A stretch of DNA of 64,000 nt from Platerodrilus igneus (taxonomy: Eukaryota > Arthropoda > Insecta > Coleoptera > Lycidae), in the NCBI GenBank assembly GCA_036346225.1, contig JARFIW010001454.1, positions 434,001 to 498,000 on the forward strand, in the 5' to 3' direction. Shown one piece after another: positions 12,136-24,289 of this stretch (the stretch's first letter is position 1; each line of letters starts with the position of its first letter). The position numbers were made by a program, and so were the translations under genes. The notes under the pieces are model-generated. The model worked only from the letters and a program-made list of their open reading frames with translations. It did no database searches and was not told the DNA's origin.

Positions 12136-13776
12136 TCTGTATATATGGAGTCCACTTGTGCACGATTCTCTAAAGCCATGCAGATATAACGTGTGTACAA
12201 TAAAAGATTAGTACAAGTAGATTTGCCTTGTGAAAAACCTTGTTGCTCTTCAATAATTACATTTCTACAATCCCATTTAAGCTTCTTATTAACCAAGTAA
12301 TCCAATAATTTAGGAAGTTCCAACTGATTACACACAGCTCTATAATTTGTTACATTCTCACGAGAACCTGTTTTGTAGATTGGTTTCAAATAACTATTTT
12401 TCCAATAATCTGGAAAAACTCCTGCATCTAAGGATTTATTGAACAAGTATTTTATTGGGTGTATTAAAGTATACAAGCAGCGTATTAGAACAACAAGTGA
12501 AATTCCATCTGGTCTATGTGTTACTTTATTTGGCAGCTTCATAACACGATCTATTATTTCTGATGCTTCAATGTAATAATTGTTAACTTCTATAGTGTCT
12601 GTATAAAAAAATGCTGGTACTCTATTAACCTTTGTATTACTGTATACTGTTGAAAAATATGACCCAAACAAATTTACTATCTCCTCATTACTACTACCTT
12701 TCATGTTGTTATAGACAAGTTGTGATGGCAGATTAAATACTTTTCGTTTGTTATTCACAATCTTCCAGAATGAATTTGGTTGTAATTTAATATCTGCCTG
12801 TATTTTATCTATATAAGCTTTATAACATAAATTATTTAAAGATTTGCATGGCAAGCCAAACTGATCATAACCATTTTTACTACCACTTACTTTGTATTTC
12901 TTATGTGCTGCCTTCATCTGTCTTATAGCATTTCTTAGCTCCGTACTGAACAATGTTGGAAAACTTGACACTTTAAACCTTTTCAACGGTACAAATCTTT
13001 CGATGGCGTTGTCCAATATGTTATAAAATTCTGATATATCTATATTGATGTCTGTGCCTTTAAGCATAATGGAATTCCAATCAGTATCAGCAAAGCAGTT
13101 ATTCATAGCTTCAAAATTAGCATTCTTAAAATCGTAGAATAATTCTTCAAATTGTAATTGTTTGTATTGACTGACACTAGCATCAAAAGAGGTTGCAGTA
13201 TGATATATACTATTAGGAAACAATTTATCAATAGCTTCTGTAACGTGTGTTTTATTTGTAATAGCAAATATTAAATCTAAAAATGTATTCCTACTATTTG
13301 GGATAGTATTAATTTGAAATAAGTTATGATAACTAAAACAACATACTAAAGATAACGCTGGATAATTATCAGGACAGTAAACTTTTAGCCGGAATTCATC
13401 ATTGTACCATTCTGCTTGAGGGAGATTGTAATCTCCACACAAATACATTCGGCAGTTAGGGTGAGCTTCAAATATATAATCCACTGTATTTACATGGTTA
13501 TCATATAAAGCAGTGTCAGATAGGGGAGGTATATATCCTCCCCCTATAATTAGATTACAACTTTTGCAAGGTATTTTAACAAAAAGTTGCTCAATATTGT
13601 TATTAATGTGATTGATTATAATAGGAGATAAATTACTTCTAATTGCAATTAGTATTCCACCACCTTGAGTTTTATTTGAATCAGTCAAATCCCGATCAAA
13701 TCTGAATACATCATATTCTTTCAAGCCAAGTTCATTATTTTCTATATTAGTATTTAACCAAGTTTCCACTAACACT
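12136..13776 (-). pseudogene. Non-LTR retrotransposon ORF2: endonuclease and partial RT
   Basis: Read on the minus strand it begins inside the endonuclease (LVETWLN, then GGGILIAI and LCGDYNLPQAEW). After a linker it enters reverse transcriptase with FPDYWKNSYLKPIYKTG and QQGFSQGKSTCTNLLLYTRY, and it ends just after the start of the catalytic A motif (VDSIYTD). These are features of the CR1/Jockey-like group, whose proteins nick target DNA and reverse-transcribe the element RNA. The frame stays open for about 550 codons, which is unusual for this window. The 5' part of the same ORF continues at 24177-24289 on the far side of the inserted Gypsy element. The 3' half of RT and the element tail are missing at the junction with the pogo-like gene, the opposite of usual 5' truncation. 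Confidence 0.88.
13772..13776. repeat. Target-site duplication, left copy (acact)
   Basis: acact (possibly extending to acactata) lies directly outside the left LTR and again outside the right LTR at 24172-24176. Joining the flanks restores the endonuclease reading DIIVLVETW. Confidence 0.8.
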
Positions 13777-15751
13777 ATATCCTTTACGGTTTCGTTAAGG
13801 GATTTTTCTTATTAGGTTTTTACTCCTATGTGATCAGCTGAAAGGCACAAGGATGTTTGACGAGGATTTCCAGTAAGTGTAAAGAGCCCACGGCAAGTTT
13901 CGGTGGAAAATGGCTCGTAGATGAGGAAACCTCAAAAGGCTAAGCGGCTAGTCGAGCTATTTGCTCTGGGTAGAACATGAGCTGTGGGTCAGGGTTGGAC
14001 TGTGACCAAAAATGTAAAGAATATGGCGCCACCAAATTTTTGTATACGAAGAAGATCTTACGTAAGTCCCTTGTATAAGGCGAATGCGGAAACCTTTACT
14101 CAATTACCGCTATACAATATATTACTGAAACACAATCCCTAAAGTTTTCTTACCTTATGGCTCGATATTGACCTTTATAGATGCACTGCTACACCTGTGA
14201 ACAGATTAAAACAAATATAGCACTGTTTGTGCATTTATATCCAAAATTTAATAATTATTTCGAATCAACCCTCATTCACTCCAATTAATAATCATAGCCT
14301 TGACCAAATAAAAATCTATTCCTTCAGTATTTAGTAAGTTATTTACAAGACATCTTCTTTAAATAAGTTTGATTAAATTAAATTATTGAAAGATATGTAT
14401 ATAGGTACTTGATAGTATCAGTATTTCTCACAGATAAAACATGATAATTTTCTATTAGCAATGTCTAGCAAAAATTTATTCTCAAATGAATGAGTATGAG
14501 TTTCTTTACTGAATGTTTAACTTTAAATTACAACTTCGGTTGGTTTTAGTAGCACTACTTAACCTCACAATCTATGATTAAATATTCCACTTAGCAATTA
14601 GTGAAATGTAAAATGTAAAAATTTAATTCTCTAAGATTTGAATAAATTATGTTTCAAATAATCAAATTAATTTTCTTTAAATATAGAATTTAACTTTTCC
14701 TATCTTCATAATGACATCTGCCGTATATTAATTGTATTAATAAAAAGATTTAATGTGAAACTTTACAGGTTCCTGTTGCTTAATTTGTAAAATAACTAGT
14801 CTGTCATTCCACTAATGAACTTGAACTTTACCACGTGATCAAACAAAAAATTATTTGTCTGCTATACCCAATGCTACAGCTGACGTATAGGAAAGCAATC
14901 TACATACCAGATGTTAATCCGATGGAAAAATACCTGCTAGGTATATGGGCCATACCCGGAATTATAATTGATGATTTATAATTCGCTTGTTTCAGCAACT
15001 AGAATACAGGAATCTCCAATTCCATACAACCAAATTAGCTGCATACTGAAAATCCAAACACAACATCACGGCGTCCACATTAAATAATTGAAGCACGCCA
15101 ATTCGACATTCGTACAAAGGTTAAACTTCACTAGATACTGATAAATTTTCATTTCTTGTCCAAATAAATTAGTTATATTTCTTAAATTTCAAAACTAAGA
15201 TGTACAAATTATCCTAAATTGCACTAAAAATATTGATTTAGTAAGGCTATAAATTCAGTACTACTTACAGTTAACCAAAGACCATTCAAACAAATTAACG
15301 TCTCGTCAATTGCGAGCTAATTCCAGCAAGTGTGGACATAAAAATGCGCGTCGCCGAGACGATACCATTTCAAGAAAACAATTTAATTTTTACATGCTTC
15401 CAACACGTGGACTGAATCAACGTCATGATCCTTGAGTTCAAGGAACAATTGACCTCTTCTAACGACAGCTGAGTTGGAAGTGATAAGATGACGTGGGTCG
15501 CCGCCTGACAACAAGCTTAATATTACAATCATCTAACAGAGGGAACTCTTATGATGACACTAACAAAAGGCATCTTTTGTCACCGCATAATTTAAAATTT
15601 TACACTTTCAAATTGAAAGCTAATATTGTTTTCGACAATATGTACTATTTATTTCGTAAATTGTGTAGCATTATTATACTTAAGTTGGTTATTATTAAAT
15701 TAAATAAGTTAGATATCTGTGAAAATATTGTCAGAAAATAAAATTGTTACA
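13777..15751 (-). repeat. 3' LTR of the Gypsy element (left in the window)
   Basis: 1975 bp and almost identical to 22262-24171. On the minus strand it starts TGTAACAATTTTATTTTC. Its outer edge touches the 5-bp target duplication. LTRs near 2 kb are long for arthropod Gypsy elements. Confidence 0.93.
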
Positions 15752-17051
15752 CAGCCTCTTACTAAGAGAAAAATTCGCGGAAATATTTCAGAATAAGTGC
15801 GAAGAATTTTTTTTTGTTTATTATTTTTATTATTAGTATTTACAATTTACTATTGACTTCTACATGCCAAAACAAAAAATAACTCTCTGAATCAACAGGG
15901 ATACTGCACGTATGTAAATGAGTGACCATTAACTACGCATACTACACGCCAAAAGGGGACAATTTCGGGAAGTCATAATTGGTAATATTACAATATCAGC
16001 TAATTCATATTTGGGGTTATTTATCACTCACTTTACACACATAGAATTTAAGAAACGAAACATAAAATACTGCCGTATTATAATTCATCAACAAAGATTT
16101 AACTATCATACTCTTACTCTACTAACCATAATTTACATACTTACAAAAGGAAAGGATTCCTAATACTATCGGAATTCACAACAAACATATTTCCAAAATA
16201 ACGACTGTTTAACATTCTACCGCATATTATGCTAACAAAAATGTAGAAATATCTCTACCTATGAAGAGACAAGCAAAACATCACCACGTCTTACTCTTCA
16301 AAAAAATTTCACTCACGCATGAATGAACCTAATAGAACATTGCCAATTCATACAATATTCATAACAAAATAGAACATTGCCAATTCATACAATATTCATA
16401 CTTATAACAAATATAACTATTTTAGTTACTAACAATATTGGTCTCTTACCAATATCTAACTTGGACTCAAATTATTTGACTTCCAATATAATCTCAAGAA
16501 CTACTATTAATTTCAGTTGTCCTCTTGACTACAAAATTACCTTGCAGAAACAATTGTTCTCCACAGAAATTTTTGAGAAGCTATGTTTCGGACTAATATA
16601 AACACTATATACAACGCGTTAAACAAGCTAAATGAATTAAATGGATTAAGTGAATTATTTCATACCTAACTCACCATAGATTAATATGACCATACATACA
16701 TAAATCCAAAAGAAATTTTCAACTAATTATATATACAAAACTTATGAAAAGTTCATCAACAAAAATATAAACATCTTCTACTAACATTTGGCCTTTAGGG
16801 TAACATGCAACTTACAACATCTCAAATTCAACTAACAATTTGCAATCAAAAGTTTCAGAGCAACCTAATACTAACCTTACTGTACAACAAAATTTCTTTA
16901 TCCCTTTTTAACTTCATATCCTTCATCCAAATTTTAGATTTCCAAGCTTTGATTACCAAACAGTATTCTAATACAATAAATAAATTCTTGACCAAAAGAT
17001 ATGACAGAAACAATTACTACTATTAACCATTAAACATTTTAACACTACTAA
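15752..17051 (-). other. Untranslated region between integrase and 3' LTR
   Basis: About 1.3 kb of AT-rich sequence without a credible frame on either strand. It separates the integrase stop from the 3' LTR. It may be remnant sequence after loss of a third ORF, but nothing recognisable remains. A 37-bp direct duplication lies inside it. Confidence 0.65.
16331..16404. repeat. 37-bp tandem duplication
   Basis: Two adjacent copies begin aatagaacattgccaattc at 16331 and 16368. The first copy is essentially perfect, so the event is recent. Confidence 0.9.
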
Positions 17052-18445
17052 TTAACGTTCAGAAACATCATCTTTTTCAACATCATTACTGAACTCTGAA
17101 TAAGGTTTTAAGTCCTTAACATGCCATCTGCCTGCCTTTGAACCATCTTCATTATTCAATTCATAAATCAAATTAGAAATCTTCTTTCTAACGATACACA
17201 AAACGTATTTTGGCGCGAGCTTAGCAGTAAACTTATCACTTGCTTTCGAAAGAACTTTATTGGACCTCCAAACTTTGTCACCTACTTCGAAAGAAATGTT
17301 ACGTCTTCTTAAATTATATGTATTACTGGACTGCATGTAAGCTAAATGTAACCTTTTCTGTACGTCTATAAAAATATCAAATAGTCCTTGATAATCTAAC
17401 ACATACGAAGATCTATCACCAGGAATAATATCTAAATCATCTGTGGGTTCCACATCAAGACCATAAAATCTTCCAGACATGGAAACATGTCTACCAAAAA
17501 CTAAGAAATTTGGCGAATAAGCAGTGGCATGGTGTTTTGCAGAATTAATCGCATACTGAATTTGGGGTAACTCAATATCCCAAGTATCATGTTCTTTAAT
17601 GTATGACCGTATAGCTGTTCTGACAGTCCGATTTATTCTTTCCACAAAATTACATTGGGGAGAGTAAACTGCGTTAAACCAGATTTTTTAAACATCATAT
17701 TTTTTGCATACTGCCTTGAAATTTCTTCCACTAAATTGTGAGCCATTATCACAAATAACGAATTTTGGGACACCAAAGACTAAACAAACTTTTTCTTCCA
17801 GTACACGTTCTATTAAATGCGCTTTTGCACTACGTAAAGGAAACATTAATGTAAATTTTGAGAACCAATCACCTATAACTAATAACCATTTGTGTCCAAC
17901 CCTGGACCGTGGAAATGGGCCCATGAGGTCTATTGCAATAATCTGAAAGGGGAACTTCACCTCTTTTTCCTTTCCCATTAACCCTAGGGATCCTCTATTC
18001 GATGCTTTCTGTGCACCACACGTTAAGCACTTTTTGCAAAATTTCAACACATCAACTCGCATTTTTGGCCAATAAAAATTTTCTTGTACGCGTGCCAATG
18101 TTTTAAAAAAACCAAAATGTCCGGCCACTGAAGGGTCATGATTTATCCAAATAACCTCTTCCTTTTGTGATCTAGGAACTAAATATTTCCATTCCCTTAC
18201 ATTCGATGAGAGTGGTAAATTTGAAGAAAGAAATTTAAATACAAGGTTATCTTCCACTTTCCATTGTGTGTAATCATCAGGTGAAGATAAAATCTTTTCC
18301 CGTAGAGACACATACCAAGGGTCCAAATTATCCAACTTGATTTCAACTAAATTATCAACATGATTTACGACTGGGACTGCACGGCTAAGACAATCTGGAA
18401 CTACGTTAAACTTTCCTTTTCGATGAACTAACTCAAAAGTATGCT
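17052..18445 (-). pseudogene. Gypsy integrase with one internal stop
   Basis: After a spacer following RNase H, the minus-strand reading shows the zinc-binding HHCC domain (INHDPSVAGHFG to FCKKCLTCGAQK, about 18170-18010). The catalytic core follows with the first D in IAIDLMGPFP (about 17930), the second in VICDNGSQF (about 17755) and E in FVERINRT (about 17640). A C-terminal DNA-binding region ends at 17052 (DDVSER). The integrase inserts the cDNA into the genome. One TAA at about 17688 falls between the second D and the E; otherwise the frame is intact over more than 400 codons. No chromodomain is visible. Confidence 0.92.
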
Positions 18446-18772
18446 GCCGTAGACGGACAGTTCATTTACATTACCAATGCTCCACCTGTAGGTATTACAT
18501 TGGCCAGGAGGCGAGTTTTTTGTTGCCTGGAAATTTAGAATTTTGCCGAACCCTTGCCGTTCCAGGCAAGGTAGGGATCTTTAACGTGCGTGACAACACT
18601 CACACACGGGACCTCCATTTAACCTCTCATCCGAACGAGGGCGTAATTTTTGTGAAAAATGCTCACCTGCCATTTTTCAAGCAGTCGGCCGTGTCGGGAT
18701 GTGAACCCGGGACCTTGGGATCCGTAGTCTTATGCTTACTACATTGATCCACGGCGACGCCCCGCCGTAGAC
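18446..18772. repeat. 9-bp target-site duplication around the SINE
   Basis: gccgtagac occurs at 18446-18454 and again at 18764-18772, directly flanking the SINE. Removing the insert plus one copy restores the pol reading WAVCLRQHTFELVHRKGKF. Confidence 0.9.
18455..18763 (-). mobile_element. tRNA-derived SINE inserted in Gypsy pol
   Basis: A 309-bp insert with exact 9-bp duplications. On the minus strand it opens with a GC-rich tRNA-like head (GGGGCGTCGCCGTGG) containing GACTACGGATCCCAAGG and a near-consensus Pol III B box, GGTTCACATCC. Unrelated body sequence follows with short inverted words around 18510-18570 (cctggaaa and ccaggcaag). The A box is degenerate. SINEs of this kind are transcribed by Pol III and mobilised by a non-LTR element's machinery. 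It disrupts the RNase H-integrase spacer. A true tRNA gene is unlikely, as no full cloverleaf is evident. Confidence 0.8.
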
Positions 18773-20192
18773 AAACAGCCCATCTAGCTAATTTACCAGT
18801 TGGGTTTTGTATATTATTAAGCCACAACAATGAAAAGTGATCTGTGATAACAGTGAAACGAGTGCCTTCTACCCAAGGTCGGAATTTTTCTATAGCGAAA
18901 ATTACAGCAAGACACTCTTTCTCCGTGACTGAATAATTTCGCTCAGGTAAGTGATTTACTGGCATAAGAGAAAACGTGCTCTACATCATCGATTTTTTGA
19001 ACTAAAACTGCTTCGAGCCCTGTATCACTGGCGTCGCATTCGACAATAAATGGGACTGAGTATTCCGGTTGTGATAATAATGGAGCGGAAACTAAAGCCT
19101 GCTTGATCTGAACAAATGAGTCCTCAGCTTTGGACGTTCAAACAATAGATTGACCCTTTTTTCTTCCTTTTATTAAATCACTGATCGGTGACACTAAAGA
19201 TGAAAAGTTTTTTATAAAACGACGATACCAACTACACATTCCTAAAAAACGTTTGACCTCAGTAGTGGTCTTAGGTCTAGGAAAATTTACAATTGCAGAA
19301 ACCTTTTCAGGATCTGTACGAAGGGAATTTGATCCAACAATATAACCAAGAAATTTCAAAGATTTCTTAAAGAATTCACACTTTTTTAAGTTAATCGTAT
19401 GGTTTGCCTCTTTAAGACGTTCTTTCACCGTTTCTAATAACTTCAAGTGTTCCTCAAAAGATGCTCAACACAAAATAATGTCATCTTAATAACAAAACAC
19501 ATGTGGTACAAACTTCGATCCAAAGATTGAATCAACCAAACGCTGTTGCGTCTGAGCAGCATTCTTTAATCCGAATGGCATGGTAACAAACCTATACTGT
19601 CCTCTTGAAATAACACTAAATGCTGTTTTATCCTTAGATGTTTCGGAAAGTGGGATCTGCCAAAAACTCTTTCTAAGGTCTAGACTAGAAATATAATTTG
19701 CACCTCTGAGTAAATTAATAATCCTATCGATATTTGGCAATGGGTAGCTATCATGTTTAGTAATATCATTGAGCGCTCTTCCGTCAAAACAAAATCTGTA
19801 CCCGCCATCTTGTTTTTTAACTAACAGTACAGGGGATGACCATGGACTCTGACATTCTTCCACTACTCCTAATCTCAACATTTCGTCTAACTCTTTATCT
19901 AACATCTTACTCATAAAGGGGGACATGACGTATGGTTTCTTACGAAATGGTTTCGCATCACCAGTATCAATATCTAAAACAATTTTATCTGTACGCCCTA
20001 GTCTCTCTTCACTACTAATTTCATCGAAGGATTCTATTGCTATTCGTGCTTTTACTTGCTGCGTTTCCAACAAATCGTCTAAACTAAGTAACTGATTACT
20101 ACAACTTAAGGGTACTGACGATTGACCTATATACGAAATACTATTGTTATCATAATCTTGAATATGCCATGTGTTGTTTTTGAAATCTGCTA
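18773..20192 (-). pseudogene. Gypsy reverse transcriptase and RNase H, broken
   Basis: RT motifs in order on the minus strand: SPWSSPVLLVKKQDGGYRFC, PLPNIDRIINLL, the catalytic ISSLDLRKSFWQIPL (about 19680) and FVTMPFGLKNA. The YxDD box at 19480-19495 reads Tyr-stop-Asp-Asp because of a TAA at 19486-19488. RT thumb sequence follows (LKKCEFFKKSLKFLGYIV, and RFLGMCSWYRRFI at about 19210), then RNase H (ECDASDTGLEAVLVQ at about 19040, YSVTEKECLAVIFAI at about 18920). A TGA near 19136 replaces a tryptophan expected in the family. RT copies element RNA to DNA and RNase H removes the template. The intact motif order argues for recent inactivation. Confidence 0.92.
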
Positions 20193-20510
20193 TTAAACCA
20201 AAGGATTTAGCGAAATCGCTACCAAAAATAAATGTGTGTGGAAGAGATGGTACAACCAAAGCGTTGATAATACGATATTGTCTTCAAATTCTAATAGGTA
20301 AATCAACTGAACAAATAACTTCTTGAAGAGCACCATCAGCAGTAGAAACTTTTTCTTTTCAGTTTTAAAAACTTTTAAATTCAATTCTTCAAGAATAGAA
20401 AATGATAACGAACCAACCACGGTAGTAGTACAACCGGAGTCGAACAAACCCGTGACGTCTCTATCCAACAATTTTATCATAATGTACGGACGATTGTCCT
20501 GAGGTTTCTT
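20193..20510 (-). pseudogene. Gypsy retropepsin
   Basis: The catalytic triplet is in GLFDSGCTTTVVG (about 20450). The C-terminal part FIFGSDFAKSFGLIAD is at about 20205-20250 in another frame, so one frameshift lies at about 20270-20330. It is adjacent to RT, as expected of a Gypsy pol polyprotein. It would mature gag and pol. Confidence 0.82.
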
Positions 20511-20689
20511 TACAAATAACGCATCAGCTTTTGGCTTGACCTTCCGTTGATAAAAATCTTTAACGATTCCGAGCTATCGTGACCAATCATCTTTATCAAA
20601 AAAATTATTCTGTTCACACAACATAACCGTAGCCTTTTGCATAGAAGCATGATGCCGGCCACTCTGCATCTGCCTACCTACTCGTTTTT

Positions 20690-22052
20690 TTAACACGACG
20701 GACAAGTAACTGTCTTAACTCCACTATATCCGCAACTATAACAAAATATTTTACGAGGAATCTTACACCTCCAAAACGTATGACCTTCTTCCAAACAATT
20801 CCAACATGTAAGTTTATTTATTTTCATTTTATCTACAGGGACTCTACTAGAAAGGTTATTATTATTATTATTTCCAAGGGATTGTATCTGAGGTGGAAAT
20901 GATTGATTATAAAAACTACGACCAGTTCGCGCTGAAAAGTTTTTAACAGGAGCTGACCACTTATTTTCAACTTGAAACTTCGAATTTCCTAATGCTTTCG
21001 AAACATATTTCGCTGGACTTTGTACTAATTTATGCTTGGATGCATAAGCTTCTTCCAATTTCTTACACAACTTGATTAACGTTGACATATTATCAATTTC
21101 CGTTAGGGCTAATTGACAAATAAAATCAGGTAATAGATTCTTTTTTACCATTCTAACTTTCGTGCATTCCGCAGGTGATTGTGGTAACCTGCTAAACAAA
21201 TTCTCCATATGAGCTATATATATGACTACAGATTCTCCTTTATGTTGATGACGCGACCTAATTTTTTCCCAAATCTCGTCCTCTGAGTGTGATGGTAAGA
21301 AATATTCCTTTAAACAAATAACCAAAGAACTCCAGTTTGTTAAAGAACTTCTAACACAACGATACCATTCTAAACCATTACCTGTGAATAATTCTACAGA
21401 AGCATTAAATAAATCTTCCTCAGATACCTTACGCGAGTGTGCTAACTCAGCTACTCTGTCCAAAAATTGATGAACCTGTCTTGGATCTCCAGAAAATTTT
21501 ACTGACCACGAACCAATTGGAATAGGGGGTACTAAATATGAAACAGTGTGAATAGGAACACTGACAACAGCTGGAATGGTTTCTCTCATAGAAAATTCAC
21601 CATATCCGCTTACATCTTCATTCTTCTTAAGCTTTTCATGTAGCTCTGCCTCCATGGTAAGAATAGTTGCTAACGATTCATTTTTAAATAAAGTAGCCTA
21701 ATCCGAATTATCTAAGGGAATTTTCATTCTCCTAACTCGACCATCAAGATGTATTAATCTCGACTGTATCCTCTTAAATGTAGGGTCTGCTAACTCACCT
21801 TCAAATTCTAATAAAACATTTTTTACTGATTCTATCGATACATCAATCTCATCACGTTCATCTGAAAAATTCTACGACAAATGCGGAAGGATCAATTAAA
21901 CGACCAGGTACTGCTGTTTCTTTAGCTAATAATCGGCCTAACATTTTCCTCTTATCCTGCATCGGTCTGCTGCTAATAACTCCTCGGATTCTCAATTCGT
22001 AATCCAATTCATCTTTATGCAAATAAACTACTTGATAGGTCTCAGCCATCAT
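20690..22052 (-). pseudogene. Gypsy gag with two breaks
   Basis: It starts at the ATG at 22052 or 22049 (MMAETYQVVYLHKDELDYEL). It loses frame near 21862 and meets a stop near 21700, then is open from 21655 to 20690. This part has a Retrotrans_gag-type capsid (WSVKFSGDPRQVHQFLDRV, GNGLEWYRCVRSS). At the end are zinc-knuckle-like cysteines, CWNCLEEGHTFWRC and CYSCGYSGVKTVTC. It forms the particle and binds RNA. It lies directly downstream of the primer-binding site, as expected. Confidence 0.85.
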
Positions 22053-22247
22053 GAAATAGACTAGCTAACTAACTACAATTTAAACTCAATTAAACAATCT
22101 GCACTAAAACTTCAGTCGAACAACATCAATAAACTGAATTAATCTTAGGGTAAATGATTCACGAATCAACAAGTGTAAACATGCAAAATCAATCGAAGCC
22201 TGCACGTTATGTGCTTATACAATTGGTACAGCAATCGAGGCCTATAT

Positions 22248-22258
22248 GTTGGGCGCTA
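22248..22258 (-). promoter_or_regulatory. Primer-binding site of the Gypsy element
   Basis: On the minus strand TAGCGCCCAAC lies three bases inside the 5' LTR edge. It resembles the common TGGCGCCCAAC site used by many Gypsy elements, with TA in place of TG. Confidence 0.6.
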
Positions 22259-22261
22259 TTT

Positions 22262-24171
22262 ATAGCCTTTGCGGTTTCGTTAAAAGATTTTTCTTATTAG
22301 GTTTTTACTCCTATGTGATCAGCTGAAAGGCACAAGGATGTTTGACGAGGATTTCCAGTAAGTGTAAAGAGCCCATGGCAAGTTTCGGTGGAAAATGGCT
22401 CGTAGATGAGGAAACCTCAAAAGGCTAAGCGGCTAGTCAAGCTATTTGCTCTGGGTAGAACATGAGCTGTGGGTCGGGGTTAGACTGTGACCAAAAATGT
22501 AAAGAATATGGCGCCACCGAATTTTTGTATACGAAGAAGACCTTACTTAAGTCCCTTGTATAAGGCGAATGCGGAAACCTTTACTCAATTACCGCTATAC
22601 AATATATTACTGAAACACAATCCCTAAAGTTTTCTTACCTTATGGCTCGATATTGACCTTTATAGATGCACTGCTACACCTGTGAACAGATTAAAACAAA
22701 TATAGCACTGTTTGTGCATTTATATCCAAAATTTAATAATTATTTCGAATCAACCCTCATTCACTCCAATTAATAATCATAGCCTTGACCAAATAAAAAT
22801 CTATTCCTTCAGTATTTAGTAAGTTATTTACAAGTCATCTTCTTTAAATAAGTTTGATTAAATTAAATTATTGAAAGATATGTATATAGGTACTTGATAG
22901 TATCAGTATTTCTCACAGATAAAACATGATAATTTTCTATTAGCAATGTCTAGCAAAAATTTATTCTCAAATGAATGAGTATGAGTTTCTTTACTGAATG
23001 TTTAACTTTAAATTACAATTTCGGTTGGTTTTAGTAGCACTACTTAACCTCACATTCTATGATTAAATATTCCACTTAGCAATTAGTGAAATGTAAAATG
23101 TAAAAATTTAATTCTCTAAGATTTGAATAAATTATGTTTCAAATAATCAAATTAATTTTCTTTAAATATAGAATTTAACTTTTCCTATCTTCATAATGAC
23201 ATCTGCCGTATATTAATTGTATTAATAAAAAGATTTAATGTGAAACTTTACAGGTTCCTATTGCTTAATTTGTAAAATAACTAGTCTGTCATTCCACTAA
23301 TGAACTTGAACTTTACCACGTGATCAAACAAAAAATTATTTGTCTGCTATACCCAATGCTACAGCTGACGTATAGGAAAGCAATCTACATACCAGATGTT
23401 AATCCGATGGAAAAATACCTGCTAGGTATATGGGCCATACCCGGAATTATAATTGATGATTTATAATTCACTTGTTTCAGCAACTAGAATACAGGAATCT
23501 CCAATTCCATACAACCAAATTAGCTGCATACTGAAAATCCAAACACAACATCACGGCGTCCACATTAAATAATTGAAGCACGCCAATTCGACATTCGTAC
23601 AAAGGTTAAACTTCACTAGATACTGATAAATTTTCATTTCTTGTCCAAATAAATTAGTTATATTTCTTAAATTTCAAAACTAAGATGTACAAATTATCCT
23701 AAATTGCACTAAAAATATTGATTTAGTAAGGCTATAAATTCAGTACTACTTACAGTTAACCAAAGGCCATTCAAACAAATTAACGTCTCGTCAATTGCGA
23801 GCTAATTCCAGCAAGTGTGGACATAAAAATGCGCGTCGCCGAGACGATACCATTTCAAGAAAACAATTTAATTTTTATATGCTTCCAACACGTGGACTGA
23901 ATCAACGTCATGATCCTTGAGTTCAAGGAACAATTGACCTCTTCTAACGACAGCTGAGTTGGAAGTGATAAGATGACGTGGGTCGCCGCCTGACAACAAG
24001 CTTAATATTACAATCATCTAACAGAGGGAACTCTTATGATGACACTAACAAAAGGCATCTTTATTTATTTATTTCGTAAATTGTGTAGCATTATTATACT
24101 TAAGTTGGTTATTATTAAATTAAATAAGTTAGATATCTGTGAAAATATCGTCAGAAAATAAAATTGTTACA
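22262..24171 (-). repeat. 5' LTR of the Gypsy element (right in the window)
   Basis: 1910 bp, a direct repeat of 13777-15751. Compared with that copy it lacks about 70 bp near 24062, just after aaaggcatctt. Flanked by acact at 24172-24176. Confidence 0.93.
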
Positions 24172-24176
24172 ACACT
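24172..24176. repeat. Target-site duplication, right copy (acact)
   Basis: Matches 13772-13776; the match can be extended to acactata. Confidence 0.8.
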
Positions 24177-24289
24177 ATAATGTCATAATATTGATTGCTG
24201 CGGTAGTAATAATTTTGTTTTGAGCCCTCCCACATTTTGAAAATAAACAAAAATAGGTATTTGTGTATTATTGACTGTATAATTTTTGC
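24177..24289 (-). pseudogene. 5' sliver of non-LTR ORF2, displaced by the LTR element
   Basis: Read on the minus strand, QNVGGLKTKL is followed after a frame change by YYDIIV. This continues directly into LVETWLN at 13776 if the Gypsy element is removed. It is the first endonuclease strand of ORF2 and proves that the left and right non-LTR pieces were one element. Confidence 0.8.

Larger units (their letters stand above)
13777..24171 (-). mobile_element. Full-length Gypsy LTR retrotransposon with 1.9-2.0 kb LTRs
   Basis: A complete minus-strand element: 5' LTR 22262-24171, primer-binding site, gag, protease, RT, RNase H, integrase, a 1.3 kb 3' untranslated region and 3' LTR 13777-15751. The gene order PR-RT-RH-IN and the HHCC integrase are Gypsy/Metaviridae features. 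There is no envelope-like frame. The LTRs differ by roughly 18 substitutions by eye (about 1%), plus one deletion of about 70 bp near 24062, so insertion was fairly recent. It interrupts the endonuclease domain of an older non-LTR element and later received a SINE. Coding regions carry several stops and frameshifts despite the young LTRs. Confidence 0.93.

Noticed and set aside
13777..15751. Independent genes inside the long LTRs, such as the plus-strand frame at 15493-15741
   Set aside because: The frame is antisense to the element, lies in LTR sequence and is broken by the deletion in the other LTR.
15752..17051. An envelope-like third ORF in the Gypsy element
   Set aside because: No long frame, signal peptide or transmembrane pattern is visible on the coding strand.
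18690..18763. A functional tRNA gene on the minus strand
   Set aside because: It has a B box but a degenerate A box and no complete cloverleaf, and it is bounded by target duplications as the head of a SINE.
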